DNA of 47,561 nt from Candidatus Polarisedimenticolaceae bacterium (lineage in GTDB: Bacteria > Pseudomonadota > Gammaproteobacteria > Chromatiales > Chromatiaceae). The stretch covers positions 1 to 47,561 of the forward strand of contig JAKISI010000021.1 of NCBI GenBank assembly GCA_021648685.1, written 5' to 3'. A program made the position numbers and the translations under genes. The notes beneath the pieces are model-generated. The model did not search any database, had not been told where the DNA came from, and saw only the letters and a program-made list of their open reading frames with translations. Of the stretch, positions 7,321 to 19,134 are shown in pieces (position 1 is the stretch's first letter; each line of letters starts with the position of its first letter).

Positions 7321-9519
7321 CTATTTCCGCTTCAGCGCTATAACCCCCCTCCATTTTTCACCCGGAGGGGTATCTTTGTAGCGGTTAGAAAGATCCAAAT
7401 AAAAGAGCGACGGGCCATCTTCAGGGTATTCTTGCACAATCCTGGCAAAATAACCGGAAGCCTCTCTCCACTGCTGGCACTTAAATGCAGAAAACGCCTG
7501 TTCATACTCAGCCAGCAGGCGGGTTGTAGCTTTAGAGCAATCCTGCTTATGCCCCAGGAGTTCGAAAAGGTGTATCGCCCTGGATTTACCTGCCAGGCGA
7601 AACAGCCCCAGCTCTCTGGTCACCATATTATGGACATCCGCCAGCCCCTCTCCGGATATTAGCAGACGTGTACCAAAATACTTGTTTGCCCCCTCAATTC
7701 GGGTTGCGGTATTGACCACATCTCCAATCGCGCGATATTCATAATGCTCACCCGCCCCCACATCACCAATACAGATCTCACCATAGTGCAGCCCAATTCG
7801 GGTCGGCAGCCTCTGTTCTGGCTGCTGTCGATTAAACCGCTCTACCGCCGACATCACATTCAAGGCCGCCTGGCAGGCCTTTATTTTCCTCTCGGCCTGT
7901 GGCTCTGGACTGACCCAGAGCGCCAGCACGGCATCACCCACCACATCCGACACAATCCCGCCCTGCTCATGAATCGCCTGAAACACAATCTCATAATAGG
8001 CATTTAAGAAGAGCCTCAGCTGCGCAGGCTCCATCTGCTCTGACAGCTGTGTGTATTGCTCCGCGTCAGTTGCCAGACAGACGCCGTACACCATCTCTCC
8101 TGCCCCACCGACACGCCGTACAGATTTGGCCAGATCCTCTACCGCCCGAGGGGGGAGGTAGCGCCCCAGGGCCTGAGCAATTTTCACTCGCTCGCCATGC
8201 GCATCCTGGTAGCCCAGCAGCATGGTAAAGAAGAGCACCGGCAAAATCTGTACAAAAAGCGGCACAATGACCGGGAGCCATATTGACGTAGCAGAGAAGC
8301 TCCCCAGCGCCACAGCCACATACCCTGCACAGAGCAAAAAGAGTGTAGCAACCGCCCGGCCCGCCGATAGCCGGCGACAGACAAAACCAATCAAACCACC
8401 CCACAAGAGCATCAATGCGAACGCATAGCCACCCCCCAGCGGCTTTATCCAGGTTTGTTGCAACAGGTTGCCAAAGGCGGTCGCTGCAATCTCAACACCA
8501 CTGATGTTGTGTCCTGTCTGGCTGTCTGAATATACCGTATAAAAGGTATCTTGCTGATCCCACTGGAAGACCTCCGATACCCCCACAAAAACCGTTCTCC
8601 CTGCAAACAGGGTCCGCATCTCAGCATCATTCATGCTGAATATCCGGTGGTAGGGAACACTGTTGATCGTTCGCGGGGGGCCATAATAGTTCAAAAACTG
8701 GCTATGGCCGCCGCTGTACATCGAGAGCAGCGACTTCAGCAGTGGGTTGTCATCCGTCCCTGCACCCCCTTGCGGCCTGTCCGCCGCCATAAGCAGTGTA
8801 CGCATCTGCTGCATATAGGATTCCAGCCCAAGTGATCGAAGCATCTCTGTAGAAGTTGCGGGCAACGGGGCGCCCTCTGACGGCACGGCTTTATTGAGAG
8901 CAGCATAGGCATCCAGGGCATAGTACTGAAAGGCCACCGCAGGCAGTGTCGCCAACCCGCCAGTTTCAGGTTTGAACTTCCAGAACTGACTGACCTTTAC
9001 CGGCACGCCCGGCAGCGCAAAAGGTGCCAGTGCAACCGCTGCATCGGCAAATATCGGTATCGGATCAACGATCTTCTCTACAAAAACAGTGACTGCCTCC
9101 CCATCAGCCTGCAACTGCACCGCATCCTTATGCAGGTGGCGAAACAGGATCACATTTCCAGCCTGCCGGATCGCATCAGCCAGCGCCTGGTCACCCGCAG
9201 GCTCACGTGGTTCACGGAAGAAGACATCAAAGACGATCACTGCGGCATCGGCTGCAGAGAGTTTCTGTATCAGCCGGGCATGGAGTTGGCGTGGCCATTT
9301 ACGGTGCAGCCGCTCCAGCCCCAACTGCTTCATGGATTCGGTATCCATCATCACCAAAGTGACCTGCTCTGGCGGCGGTTGAACCCCGCGTGCCTGAAAC
9401 AGCCACCCCAGTCCAAGATCCTCTTCTAACCGGGATGCCCAGGGTGTCAGCAGAAACAGCGCGCCCAGCATGCCATTGACGAGCGCAATAGAGAGTGGTG
9501 ATTTCAGGCGTCCAGGCAT
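7321..9519 (-). CDS. CHASE2-domain class III adenylate cyclase
   Basis: This 732-residue membrane protein should make the second messenger cAMP. Its layout is an N-terminal membrane helix, a CHASE2 extracytoplasmic sensor (about 40-340, with TLVMMDTESMKQLG and VIVFDVFFREPREP), three membrane helices, then a class III cyclase catalytic domain. The two metal aspartates are visible at D485 (LATDAEQYTQL) and D529 (VVGDAVLALW). The dimer-interface segment is YRAIGDVVNTATRIEG. The purine-selecting position, usually Asp or Thr, appears to be Arg here, so cAMP as product rests partly on the CRP-like neighbour. A short TPR-like tail ends the protein. The gene lies between pyk and the CRP-like gene with gaps of 24 and 6 bases. 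Confidence 0.88.
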   Translation of the reverse strand: MPGRLKSPLSIALVNGMLGALFLLTPWASRLEEDLGLGWLFQARGVQPPPEQVTLVMMDTESMKQLGLERLHRKWPRQLHARLIQKLSAADAAVIVFDVFFREPREPAGDQALADAIRQAGNVILFRHLHKDAVQLQADGEAVTVFVEKIVDPIPIFADAAVALAPFALPGVPVKVSQFWKFKPETGGLATLPAVAFQYYALDAYAALNKAVPSEGAPLPATSTEMLRSLGLESYMQQMRTLLMAADRPQGGAGTDDNPLLKSLLSMYSGGHSQFLNYYGPPRTINSVPYHRIFSMNDAEMRTLFAGRTVFVGVSEVFQWDQQDTFYTVYSDSQTGHNISGVEIAATAFGNLLQQTWIKPLGGGYAFALMLLWGGLIGFVCRRLSAGRAVATLFLLCAGYVAVALGSFSATSIWLPVIVPLFVQILPVLFFTMLLGYQDAHGERVKIAQALGRYLPPRAVEDLAKSVRRVGGAGEMVYGVCLATDAEQYTQLSEQMEPAQLRLFLNAYYEIVFQAIHEQGGIVSDVVGDAVLALWVSPEPQAERKIKACQAALNVMSAVERFNRQQPEQRLPTRIGLHYGEICIGDVGAGEHYEYRAIGDVVNTATRIEGANKYFGTRLLISGEGLADVHNMVTRELGLFRLAGKSRAIHLFELLGHKQDCSKATTRLLAEYEQAFSAFKCQQWREASGYFARIVQEYPEDGPSLFYLDLSNRYKDTPPGEKWRGVIALKRK

Positions 9520-9543
9520 CTATCGACAGGGAACAGAGGGGGG

Positions 9544-10995
9544 TCAGTCGGGTGGGGCAGCAAGATGATCACCAACACGGATGATCTGCAATGTATTGGT
9601 ATGCCCTTCTATGCCTGAGGTATCGCCCTTGGTGATGATCACCACGTCGCCCTCTTTCACCGCATCACACTGCAGGAGCGTTTCAATAATGATCTCATTG
9701 GTTTTTTGGCCGCTGTGGCTGGTTGCCTGAAGATTGACCGGGTAGACACCGCGAAACAGCGTAACCTTTCTGCGAACGGCGCGATGCCGGGTCATGGCAA
9801 AAATCGGCATCCCTGAGCTGATGCGCGACATCGACTTTGGCGTAGAGCCTGACTCCGTCAAAGCGGCGATTGCAGTCACTCGCAGGTAGTGGTTGGCCGC
9901 ATACATCGCGGCCATTGCAATCGCCTCATCCCGGCGCAAAAACTCAGCATCGACCCGGTGCCGGGATCTGCGCACCGATTTATGCTTCTCTGCCTCTCGA
10001 CAGACCCGATCCATAGCCGCCACCGCCTTGACCGGATTGGCACCCATCGCAGTTTCACCCGACAACATCACCGCATCGGTGCCATCAAATACCGCATTGG
10101 CCACATCAAAAACCTCAGCCCGGGTGGGGATCGAATTTTCAATCATCGACTCCATCATCTGGGTTGCGGTGATCGCCACCGTATTCATCTCGCGGGCGGT
10201 TCGAACCAGGCTCTTCTGCACCGTGGGCAACTCGGCATCACCAATCTCGACTCCCAGATCACCGCGCGCCACCATGATCGCATCCGAGGCGAGGATGATA
10301 TCTTCAATGCACTCCAGTGCTTCGGCGCGCTCTATCTTGGCAACGATGCCGCCATCACCCCCGGCCTCTCGCAACAGCCTGCGCGCCTCCTCGACATCCG
10401 CCGCCTCACGCACAAAGGAGACTGCCAGATAGTCGGCCTCCATCTCTGCGGCAAAATGGATATCAACCCGATCTTTTTCTGACAGCGCCTGAGCCGAGAG
10501 CCCGCCGCCCTGACGATTGATCCCTTTGCTATCGGAAAGGGTTCCACCCACCACCACCGTACAGGCTATTTCTGAGCCTTGAATCTGCCGAATCTGCAGC
10601 ACAATGCGCCCATCATCCAGCAGCAGCAGGTCATCCACCGCAACATCCTGGATCAGCTCCGGGTAGGTCAACCCTACCCGGCTGCTATCGCCAGCATCCA
10701 ACGGGCAGGCCATATCGAGGCAAAATGGCTCACCTTCAGCCAGATTCACTGCACCTGTTGCAAAGCGACCAATGCGTATCTTTGGCCCTTGCAGATCCAT
10801 CAGCAGCGCAACGGGGCGTGCGCTTTTTCCGGACTGCTCCCGAACCTGCCGGATACGCCGCTCATGCTCTGCATGGCTCCCATGCGAGAGGTTGATTCTG
10901 ACAGCATCCAGCCCGGCATCAAACAGGGCTTCAAGCACTGCCGGATCATCCGTGGCAGGGCCTAGCGTGGCAATAATCTTTGTCCGGCGTAACAT
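9544..10995 (-). CDS. pyk: Pyruvate kinase
   Basis: Pyruvate kinase transfers phosphate from phosphoenolpyruvate to ADP in lower glycolysis. The protein opens with LRRTKIIATLGPATDD, carries the substrate and metal motif MVARGDLGVEIG, and has SGETAMGANPVKAV and a C-terminal regulatory domain. The ATG at 11004 is also in frame, but AAAGGA lies directly against it; the ATG at 10995 has that same site at proper spacing and yields MLRRTKI, so I chose it. The N-terminus resembles PykA more than PykF. It is the fourth gene of a tkt-gap-pgk-pyk operon with a 38-base gap to pgk. Confidence 0.95.
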   Translation of the reverse strand: MLRRTKIIATLGPATDDPAVLEALFDAGLDAVRINLSHGSHAEHERRIRQVREQSGKSARPVALLMDLQGPKIRIGRFATGAVNLAEGEPFCLDMACPLDAGDSSRVGLTYPELIQDVAVDDLLLLDDGRIVLQIRQIQGSEIACTVVVGGTLSDSKGINRQGGGLSAQALSEKDRVDIHFAAEMEADYLAVSFVREAADVEEARRLLREAGGDGGIVAKIERAEALECIEDIILASDAIMVARGDLGVEIGDAELPTVQKSLVRTAREMNTVAITATQMMESMIENSIPTRAEVFDVANAVFDGTDAVMLSGETAMGANPVKAVAAMDRVCREAEKHKSVRRSRHRVDAEFLRRDEAIAMAAMYAANHYLRVTAIAALTESGSTPKSMSRISSGMPIFAMTRHRAVRRKVTLFRGVYPVNLQATSHSGQKTNEIIIETLLQCDAVKEGDVVIITKGDTSGIEGHTNTLQIIRVGDHLAAPPD

Positions 10996-11042
10996 CGAGG
11001 TCATTCCTTTTTATAGGCGGGAGATAGCAGGGGCAGCGGCGA

Positions 11043-12224
11043 TCAAGAGCAGAAGCGTCTCTCAAGCATGGTCACCGCTGGCAGCTCTTTTCCCTCAAGA
11101 AATTCCAAAAAAGCACCGCCACCGGTAGAGATATAGGAGATCCGGTCCGCGATGCCGTACTTATCCACGGCAGCCAGGGTGTCACCACCACCAGCGATAG
11201 AGAAGGCGCTGGAGGCGGCAATCGCCTCACCCAGCACTCGAGTGCCTTCACCAAACTGGTCAAATTCAAACACCCCTACCGGGCCATTCCAAACCACTGT
11301 ACCAGAGGTGCGCATCATCCCAGCATAACGGGCGGCGGTTTCGGGGCCGATATCAAAGATCATATCATCGTCCACCACCTCCTCTACCCGCTTCACTATG
11401 GCCTGCGCCGATTCCGAGAAGACCTTGCCCACCACCACATCGGTTGGTACCGGAATCTCGCCCCCTTTAGCCCTGGCGGCCTCCATCAGACGCCGGGCCT
11501 CGGGGATCAGATCCGGCTCATAGAGCGACTTCCCCACATTGTGCCCATCGGCGGCAATAAAGGTGTTGGCGATACCTCCACCCGGGATCAACTGATCCAC
11601 CACACTGGAGAGCGCATCCAGCACGGTCAGCTTGGTGGAGACCTTGGAGCCGCCCACAATGGCTGCCATCGGGCGCGCCGGATTGTCCAGCGCCTTGCCC
11701 AGTGCATCCAGTTCACCAGCCAGCAGCGGCCCGGCGCAGGCCACAGGTGCAAACATCCCCACCCCATGGGTAGAGGCCTGCGCCCGGTGGGCCGTGCCAA
11801 AGGCATCCATCACATAGATGTCACACAGGGCGGCATAGCTCTTGGCAAGCGTCTCATCATCCCCCTTTTCGCCCCTGTTGAAGCGGACATTCTCCAGCAG
11901 AACCACCTCGCCATCCGCCAGATCCAGCTCTTTTCCAAGATACTCTTTGATCAGGCCAACCTCTTTGCCAAGCAGCCCGGAGAGATGATCAGCCACCGGC
12001 CGCAGGGAGAACTGCTCTTCATACTGTCCCTCTACAGGGCGGCCAACATGCGACATCAGCATCACCTTGGCACCGGCCCGCATTGCATGTTCAATTGTCG
12101 GCAGGCTGGCGCGAATACGCTTATCACTGACAACCTTACCGTTTTTGATCGGCACATTCAGATCCTCGCGAATCAGCACCCGCTTGCCGGTCAGCTCAAG
12201 GTCGGTCATTTTAATTATTGGCAT
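11043..12224 (-). CDS. pgk: Phosphoglycerate kinase
   Basis: Pgk interconverts 1,3-bisphosphoglycerate and 3-phosphoglycerate with ADP/ATP; in a Calvin-cycle organism it runs in the reductive direction. The sequence shows the N-terminal substrate region [17 protein letters not shown], the HVGRP segment, [13 protein letters not shown] and the nucleotide-binding C-terminal [13 protein letters not shown] and [14 protein letters not shown]. It has 393 residues, typical for bacteria. A strong AGGAGG lies five bases before the ATG. It lies between gap and pyk on one strand. Confidence 0.97.
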   Translation of the reverse strand: MPIIKMTDLELTGKRVLIREDLNVPIKNGKVVSDKRIRASLPTIEHAMRAGAKVMLMSHVGRPVEGQYEEQFSLRPVADHLSGLLGKEVGLIKEYLGKELDLADGEVVLLENVRFNRGEKGDDETLAKSYAALCDIYVMDAFGTAHRAQASTHGVGMFAPVACAGPLLAGELDALGKALDNPARPMAAIVGGSKVSTKLTVLDALSSVVDQLIPGGGIANTFIAADGHNVGKSLYEPDLIPEARRLMEAARAKGGEIPVPTDVVVGKVFSESAQAIVKRVEEVVDDDMIFDIGPETAARYAGMMRTSGTVVWNGPVGVFEFDQFGEGTRVLGEAIAASSAFSIAGGGDTLAAVDKYGIADRISYISTGGGAFLEFLEGKELPAVTMLERRFCS

Positions 12225-12343
12225 TTCAGCCTCCTAAAACGAAAAAGAACCAGAGGAAGATGAATCTTCAACTAATTCTTTTTATTTCCAGATTTTGCAG
12301 CCAGGCTCGGGATGTCCCCCGCAGCCTGGCAGCTCAAATCCGA

Positions 12344-13369
<1,026 letters not shown>

Positions 13370-13397
13370 TTAGTGAGTCAAGACAGCTCGCAGCCGG

Positions 13398-15395
13398 TCA
13401 GGCAACGACCTCCTCCACCGCCTTGACAACCTGCTCTGTGGTAATACCAAAATAGTTGTAGACCTCTGCGGCAGGTGCGGATTTGCCGAAGCTATCAATG
13501 CCGATTACACGGCCATTAAGCCCTACATATTTTGCCCAATAACCGGTTACGCCCGCTTCCACTGCAACACGAGCCGTCACATCGGCTGGCAGTACAGACT
13601 CTCTGTAGGCCGCATCCTGGGCGTCAAAGGCATCGGTACTGGGCATGGATACCACACGGATCTGTTTGCCGGCCTCTTTCAAGGTCTGAGCCGCCTGTGT
13701 GGCCAGCTCTACCTCTGATCCGGTGGCGATAATGATAGCATCCGGCACACCTTCACACTCCAATAATACATAGCCACCACGGCTGATTGCGGCAATCTGC
13801 TCATCGCTGCGTGCCATGTGCGCCAGCCCCTGTCGGGAGAGGATCAGGCTGGTCGGGCCACTTTTGCGCTCGATGGCGCTCCTCCAGGCCACGGCCGTCT
13901 CGACTGCATCGCAGGGACGCCATACCGCCATCTGCGGCATCATCCGCAGGGTGGCCGTCTGCTCTACTGGCTGATGGGTTGGACCATCTTCACCCAGGCC
14001 GATGGAGTCGTGGGTAAAGACGTGGATCGGACTGATCTCCATCAGTGCCGCCATGCGCAACGCATTACGTGCATACTCCGAGAAGACCAGGAAGGTGGCG
14101 CCGTAGGTGCGGAAGCCACCGTGCAGCTCGATGCCGTTCATAATGGCCGCCTGGGCAAACTCACGCACGCCATAGTGGAGATAGTTACCCGAGGCATCAC
14201 CGGCGCTCAGCGCCCTGGAGCCAGACCACATCGTCAGGTTGGAACCGGCCAGATCCGCAGAGCCGCCCAGCAGTTCAGGCAGTACCGGGGCATAACCCTC
14301 GATGGCATTTTGCGATGCCTTGCGGGAGGCCACCTTGACCGCCAGCGCATTGACCGACTGGATGTACTCATCCGCCGTCTCACTCCACTGCGCGGGCAGC
14401 TCACCACGGGTACGGCGTTTAAACTCGGCCGCCAGCCCAGGATGCGCCTGCTCATAGGCGGCAAATCGCTCATCCCAGGCAGACTCTGATGCCGCACCCG
14501 CCGCTTTGGCATCCCAGCCGCTATAGACCGCATCCGGCACCTCAAACGGCGCATAGGGCCAGCCGATCGTCTTGCGCACCAGTGCAACCTCATCCTCACC
14601 CAGTGGCGCACCGTGGCAATCCTCTTTGCCCTGTTTGTTCGGCGATCCTTTGCCAATAATTGTTTTGCAGCAGATCAGGCTTGGCCGGTCGGTAACCGCT
14701 CGCGCAGCCTCGATCGCCTGCTTGATGGCACCTGCGTCGTGGCCATCCACATCCGCCACCACATGCCAGCCATAGGCCTCAAAACGCTTGGGCGTGTCAT
14801 CGGTAAACCACCCCTCAACCTCGCCATCAATCGAGATGCCGTTGTCGTCATACAGGGCAATTAATTTGCCTAACCCCAAAGTGCCCGCCAGCGAACAGGC
14901 CTCATGAGAGACCCCCTCCATCATGCAGCCATCCCCCAGAAAGACATAAGTATGGTGATCGACAATCTGATGCCCAGAGCGATTGAACTGTGCTGCCAGG
15001 GTCTTTTCAGCAATCGCCATGCCCACCGCGTTACAGATCCCCTGGCCGAGCGGCCCGGTGGTGGTCTCTACCCCTGGGGTATCCCGGTACTCCGGGTGGC
15101 CAGGGGTCTTGGAGTGGAGCTGGCGGAAGTTTTTAATGTCATCAATCGAGAGATCATATCCAGAGAGATGCAGCAGTGAATAGATCAGCATGGAGCCATG
15201 GCCGTTAGAGAGCACAAAGCGGTCACGATCAGCCCAATCCGGGTTGTTTGGGTTGTGCTTCAGAAAGTCATTCCACAGCACCTCGGCGATATCCGCCATA
15301 CCCATTGGCGCACCTGGGTGGCCTGATTTTGCTCTCTGAATTGCATCCATGCTCAAGGCACGGATTGCATTGGCTAATTCACTACGTGAGGACAT
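13398..15395 (-). CDS. tkt: Transketolase
   Basis: Transketolase moves two-carbon units between sugar phosphates in the pentose phosphate pathway and Calvin cycle, using thiamine diphosphate. The TPP motif [18 protein letters not shown] ending in the conserved Asn of [10 protein letters not shown] is clear, as are the N-terminal [16 protein letters not shown] and the pyrimidine-domain [18 protein letters not shown]. It has 665 residues, the standard length. A perfect AGGAGG five bases before the ATG marks the start. It is the first gene of the operon; the 180 bases upstream (15396-15575) contain a CCCCTTTTGGGG palindrome but no promoter I can name with confidence. Confidence 0.97.
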   Translation of the reverse strand: MSSRSELANAIRALSMDAIQRAKSGHPGAPMGMADIAEVLWNDFLKHNPNNPDWADRDRFVLSNGHGSMLIYSLLHLSGYDLSIDDIKNFRQLHSKTPGHPEYRDTPGVETTTGPLGQGICNAVGMAIAEKTLAAQFNRSGHQIVDHHTYVFLGDGCMMEGVSHEACSLAGTLGLGKLIALYDDNGISIDGEVEGWFTDDTPKRFEAYGWHVVADVDGHDAGAIKQAIEAARAVTDRPSLICCKTIIGKGSPNKQGKEDCHGAPLGEDEVALVRKTIGWPYAPFEVPDAVYSGWDAKAAGAASESAWDERFAAYEQAHPGLAAEFKRRTRGELPAQWSETADEYIQSVNALAVKVASRKASQNAIEGYAPVLPELLGGSADLAGSNLTMWSGSRALSAGDASGNYLHYGVREFAQAAIMNGIELHGGFRTYGATFLVFSEYARNALRMAALMEISPIHVFTHDSIGLGEDGPTHQPVEQTATLRMMPQMAVWRPCDAVETAVAWRSAIERKSGPTSLILSRQGLAHMARSDEQIAAISRGGYVLLECEGVPDAIIIATGSEVELATQAAQTLKEAGKQIRVVSMPSTDAFDAQDAAYRESVLPADVTARVAVEAGVTGYWAKYVGLNGRVIGIDSFGKSAPAAEVYNYFGITTEQVVKAVEEVVA

Positions 15396-15575
15396 GCGTC
15401 CCTCCTGGTTGAAGTCGATTTACTGAAAAGCTGCGCTGCACGCATTCAAGATCAACCAAGGGGTATGACCAATCAATCTGCGCATCCCCTTTTGGGGAAT
15501 CGGGTATTCTCGCCCAACCAGCGAGTGGGGACAATAGCTGCTGCTGATGTTAGAGGTGCCTCAGTGACGGTGATC

Positions 15576-16133
15576 TCACTCTCGCCACTTGATCGAACAA
15601 CCCATACTGGGGATCTGCTGCGCCGGCCCCTTTCCGGTCTCTGCAACCTGCTTCATCGCCTCAAACAGATCGCGGCGCACATCCTCTGCGGCCGCCTCCT
15701 TGCGGCTTGCATCCAGACGCCCACGATATTGCAGCTCAAGATCACGGTTGTAACCGAAGAAATCGGGCGTACAGACCGCCCCGTATGCCCTGGCCACCTG
15801 CTGGCTCTCATCAACCAGATAGGGAAAGGAGAAACCAAGCTCGGTTGCAACTCGGCGCATGTTATCCAGGGAATCCTCCGGATACTCCACCGCATCATTG
15901 GACATGATCGCCACACTCTTCACACCATGCTTCAGCAGCTCTTGGGTATCACGCACGATCCGATCCATGATCGACTTCACATAGGGACAGTGGTTGCAGA
16001 TAAACATCACCAGCAGACCGTTATCACCTCGACACTGCTCCAGTGTCCAGAGCCTGCCATCCACATCCGGCAGAGAAAAACCGACAGCCGGACTACCAAA
16101 ATCACACACCGGGGTTTGCAGTGATACCATCAT
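15576..16133 (-). CDS. Thioredoxin-family protein (AhpC/TSA-like redoxin)
   Basis: The 185-residue protein has a thioredoxin fold with the motif MFICNHCPYVKSI, in which CNHC replaces the usual CGPC or the single peroxidatic cysteine. This CNHCPYV signature marks a broad group of thioredoxin-like proteins of unassigned function. The rest (FPYLVDESQQVARAYGAVCTPDFFG) matches the redoxin fold, including the cis-proline region in TPDFF. No signal peptide is seen, so it is probably cytoplasmic. It is transcribed divergently from metK. The start has AGGAG four to seven bases ahead of paired ATGs. Confidence 0.85.
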   Translation of the reverse strand: MMVSLQTPVCDFGSPAVGFSLPDVDGRLWTLEQCRGDNGLLVMFICNHCPYVKSIMDRIVRDTQELLKHGVKSVAIMSNDAVEYPEDSLDNMRRVATELGFSFPYLVDESQQVARAYGAVCTPDFFGYNRDLELQYRGRLDASRKEAAAEDVRRDLFEAMKQVAETGKGPAQQIPSMGCSIKWRE

Positions 16134-16313
16134 TCAGCTCCTGAAATATTAGGGTTTAAGGCCACATCATAACGCTATGCCCAACAATGCCAAGCGACAT
16201 AGCCCATGCACAAACCGGGAATCAGTTGTATACTTGCGCGTTTCATTGTGGATTACCGACACCAGCGGCTCATCTGCTGGCAGGCACAAACCAAACAAAA
16301 TATGGATAAGCTC

Positions 16314-17474
16314 ATGCTGAAAGATTTCACCTTTACCTCTGAATCTGTATCAGAAGGCCACCCGGACAAGATTGCCGACCAGATCTCTGACGCTATACTG
16401 GATGCCATCCTCGAACAGGACAGCAACGCCCGCGTAGCCTGTGAAACCATGATCAAAACCGGCGCGGTTATTGTTGCAGGCGAGATCACCACCTCGGCAT
16501 GGGTCGATCTGGAGAAGGTCGTGCGCAGCACCATTATGGATATTGGCTACAACAGCTCCGACATGGGTTTTGATGGCGAGACCTGCGCCGTCATGTCACT
16601 GATTGGCAAGCAGTCCAGCGACATCGCCATGGGCGTGGATCGTGAGGCTCCCGAAGAGCAGGGTGCTGGCGACCAGGGGCTGATGTTTGGCTATGCCACC
16701 AACGAAACCGATGTGCTGATGCCCGCTCCGATCACCTACGCGCATCGGCTGGTAAAGCGTCAGGCAGAGATGCGCAAGCACAACGTCCTCTCCTGGTTGC
16801 GCCCGGATGCAAAGAGCCAGGTCTCCTTCAACTATATAGATGGCAAACCCACCAGCATCAGCGACATTGTGCTTTCGACACAGCACGACCCCAGCATTAC
16901 CCAAGCCGACCTGCGTGAAGCGGTGATGGAAAATATCATCCTGCCCGTCATCCCGGAAGAGTGGCTGACCAAAGAGACCAAGTACCACATCAACCCCACC
17001 GGCAACTTTATTATTGGTGGCCCCGTGGGTGATTGCGGCCTGACCGGACGCAAGATCATCGTTGATACCTACGGTGGTGCAGCACGCCACGGCGGCGGCG
17101 CATTCTCTGGCAAAGACCCCTCCAAGGTTGACCGCTCCGCAGCCTATGCCGGGCGCTATGTGGCTAAAAACATCGTGGCAGCCGGACTGGCTGAGCGCTG
17201 TGAAATTCAGGTCTCCTACGCCATCGGCGTTGCCGAACCCACCTCAATCAGCATCAACACCTTCGATACCGGCAAGGTTGAAGAGAGCCGTCTGATTGAG
17301 CTGGTGCGCGAGCACTTTGACCTGCGCCCCTATGGTCTGGTCAAGATGCTGGATCTGATCAAACCGATCTATCAGCAGACCGCCGCCTACGGCCACTTTG
17401 GCCGTGAAGAGCCAGACTTCTCATGGGAGCGCACAGACAAGGCCGATGCTCTGCGTGATGCAGCGGGCATATAA
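16314..17474 (+). CDS. metK: S-adenosylmethionine synthetase
   Basis: MetK makes S-adenosylmethionine from methionine and ATP. The N-terminal signature [21 protein letters not shown], the loop [14 protein letters not shown] and the phosphate-binding [19 protein letters not shown] are intact. From the ATG at 16314 the protein has 386 residues against 384 in Escherichia coli, beginning [11 protein letters not shown]. An in-frame ATG at 16302 would add four residues, and the frame runs up to 16206 without support. A CCAGC/GCTGG hairpin at 16262-16280 precedes the gene. The following SAH riboswitch and ahcY place it in the methyl cycle. Confidence 0.97.
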   Translation: MLKDFTFTSESVSEGHPDKIADQISDAILDAILEQDSNARVACETMIKTGAVIVAGEITTSAWVDLEKVVRSTIMDIGYNSSDMGFDGETCAVMSLIGKQSSDIAMGVDREAPEEQGAGDQGLMFGYATNETDVLMPAPITYAHRLVKRQAEMRKHNVLSWLRPDAKSQVSFNYIDGKPTSISDIVLSTQHDPSITQADLREAVMENIILPVIPEEWLTKETKYHINPTGNFIIGGPVGDCGLTGRKIIVDTYGGAARHGGGAFSGKDPSKVDRSAAYAGRYVAKNIVAAGLAERCEIQVSYAIGVAEPTSISINTFDTGKVEESRLIELVREHFDLRPYGLVKMLDLIKPIYQQTAAYGHFGREEPDFSWERTDKADALRDAAGI

Positions 17475-17563
17475 ACTTCGGAAACGGGGCTTCGCCTAAA
17501 GCGCCTGCTTTTGGTAGCCCTCGCTTCCAAACATTAGCTTATGAACTAAACTTTCACCTCGCA

Positions 17564-17637
17564 TACCAAGGAGCGCTGCAACGGGGGAAGCCCCTGCCAG
17601 GCTTGGTGGTGCGATTCCATTTACAACGGCGCTCGGT
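17564..17637 (+). promoter_or_regulatory. S-adenosylhomocysteine (SAH) riboswitch
   Basis: The leader of ahcY matches the SAH riboswitch consensus. ACCAAG (17565-17570) pairs with CTTGGT (17601-17606) as P1. GAGCGCTGCAAC follows, then a GGGG/CCCC P2 hairpin, then GCCAGG, and finally CAACGGCGCTC (17624-17634), whose GCGCTC closes the pseudoknot with GAGCGC (17571-17576). P1 differs from the usual CCGAG/CTCGG yet still pairs, which is covariation support. In this family SAH binding switches the downstream gene on. The ribosome site AAGGAG of ahcY lies about ten bases beyond, which would suit control of translation. Confidence 0.92.
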
Positions 17638-17657
17638 TCCTTCAAGGAGTAAAAACC

Positions 17658-19061
17658 ATGAACGCACCGACTGAAGATTTTAAAGTCGCCGATATGACCC
17701 TGGCCGAATGGGGTCACAAAGAACTTCGCATTGCCGAGAGCGAGATGCCCGGCCTGATGAGCATCTGCAAGAAATATGCCGATGAGCAGCCCCTGAAAGG
17801 CGCTCGCATCGCTGGCAGCCTGCACATGACCATCCAGACCGGCGTGCTGATCGAGAGCCTGATCGCACTGGGCGCTGAAGTCCGCTGGGCATCGTGCAAC
17901 ATCTTCTCCACCCAGGATCATGCCGCAGCCGCCATTGCCGACCAGGGCATCCCGGTCTTCGCCCTCAAAGGTGAGAGCCTGGAAGATTACTGGGACTACA
18001 CCCACCGCATCATGGAGTGGCACGACGGCGGCACCCCCAACATGATTCTGGACGACGGCGGCGACGCCACCTCACTGGTCATTCTGGGTTCCAAGGCTGA
18101 GCAGGATATCTCGGTGCTGGACAACCCCGGCAGCGAAGAGGAGACCATCCTCTACGCCTCGATCAAAAAACGGCTGCAAAGCGATGCCACCTTCTACTCC
18201 CGCATCAAAGCCAACATCCAGGGCGTAACCGAGGAGACCACCACCGGCGTACACCGGCTCTACCAAATGATGGAGGCAGGTGATCTGCCCTTCCCCGCCA
18301 TCAACGTCAATGACTCGGTCACCAAATCCAAATTCGACAACCTCTACGGCTGTCGTGAATCGCTGGTCGATGGCATCAAACGCGCCACCGACGTGATGAT
18401 TGCAGGCAAGATTGCTATCGTTCTGGGCTATGGCGACGTGGGCAAAGGGTGCGCCCAATCGCTACGCGGCCTGGGTGCCACCGTCTGTGTGACCGAGATC
18501 GACCCCATCTGCGCCCTGCAAGCTGCAATGGAGGGCTACCGCGTGGTCACCATGGATGAAGCCTGTAGCCAGGGCGACATCTTCGTCACCACCACCGGCA
18601 ACTTCAACGTCATCACCCATGACCACATGGTACAGATGAAAAACGAGTCCATCGTCTGCAACATTGGGCACTTCGACAACGAGATCGAAGTCGCGCAGAT
18701 GCGCCAGTACGACTGGGATAATGTAAAGCCACAAGTGGATCACATCATCTTCCCTGACGGCAAACGCATCACCCTGCTGGCCGAAGGACGACTGGTCAAC
18801 CTGGGCTGCGGCACCGGCCACCCCAGCTTCGTCATGTCCAACTCCTTCACCAATCAGGTACTGGCGCAGATCGAACTCTTCTGCCGCCCTGAGAACTATG
18901 GAAATGAGGTCTATGTTCTGCCCAAGAAGCTGGATGAAGAGGTCGCCCGACTGCATCTGGACAAGATTGGTGTCAAACTCACCACTTTGACCCAAGAGCA
19001 GGCCGACTACATCGGTGTGCCGGTGGGTGGCCCCTACAAGCCTGAGCATTATCGTTACTGA
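17658..19061 (+). CDS. ahcY: Adenosylhomocysteinase
   Basis: AhcY hydrolyses S-adenosylhomocysteine to adenosine and homocysteine, removing the product inhibitor of methyltransferases. The NAD site [17 protein letters not shown] begins at about residue 257, and [15 protein letters not shown] and the C-terminal ending YKPEHYRY are family hallmarks. The 467 residues include the roughly 40-residue insertion typical of many proteobacterial enzymes. AAGGAG lies nine bases before the ATG. Control by the upstream SAH riboswitch fits the substrate. The gene lies between metK and, beyond an accessory insertion, metF. Confidence 0.97.
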   Translation: MNAPTEDFKVADMTLAEWGHKELRIAESEMPGLMSICKKYADEQPLKGARIAGSLHMTIQTGVLIESLIALGAEVRWASCNIFSTQDHAAAAIADQGIPVFALKGESLEDYWDYTHRIMEWHDGGTPNMILDDGGDATSLVILGSKAEQDISVLDNPGSEEETILYASIKKRLQSDATFYSRIKANIQGVTEETTTGVHRLYQMMEAGDLPFPAINVNDSVTKSKFDNLYGCRESLVDGIKRATDVMIAGKIAIVLGYGDVGKGCAQSLRGLGATVCVTEIDPICALQAAMEGYRVVTMDEACSQGDIFVTTTGNFNVITHDHMVQMKNESIVCNIGHFDNEIEVAQMRQYDWDNVKPQVDHIIFPDGKRITLLAEGRLVNLGCGTGHPSFVMSNSFTNQVLAQIELFCRPENYGNEVYVLPKKLDEEVARLHLDKIGVKLTTLTQEQADYIGVPVGGPYKPEHYRY

Positions 19062-19070
19062 TATAAAACA

Positions 19071-19102
19071 GTTATCGAGGGGCTTTCACAGCCCTCGATA
19101 AC
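19071..19102 (+). terminator. Hairpin after ahcY
   Basis: GTTATCGAGGG and CCCTCGATAAC form a perfect 11-bp stem around a 10-base loop, ten bases after the ahcY stop. No T-run follows, so it is either a weak terminator or an RNA-stabilising stem separating ahcY from the accessory ATPase gene. Confidence 0.55.
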
Positions 19103-19134
19103 AACCCCTGAAGCATCCGTAAGGAACTCAGCAA

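Noticed and set aside
9889-10482. Plus-strand frames of up to 197 residues across pyk
   Set aside because: They are antisense shadows of pyruvate kinase, whose motifs are intact on the minus strand.
15477-15500. CCCCTTTTGGGG palindrome upstream of tkt as an operator for a Calvin-cycle regulator
   Set aside because: It does not match the T-N11-A dyad expected for CbbR, and no cbbR gene is in the window, so I make no regulatory claim.
16206-16313. Extended N-terminus of metK
   Set aside because: The family starts within a few residues of [13 protein letters not shown]; the extra codons have no ribosome site and look like leader sequence.
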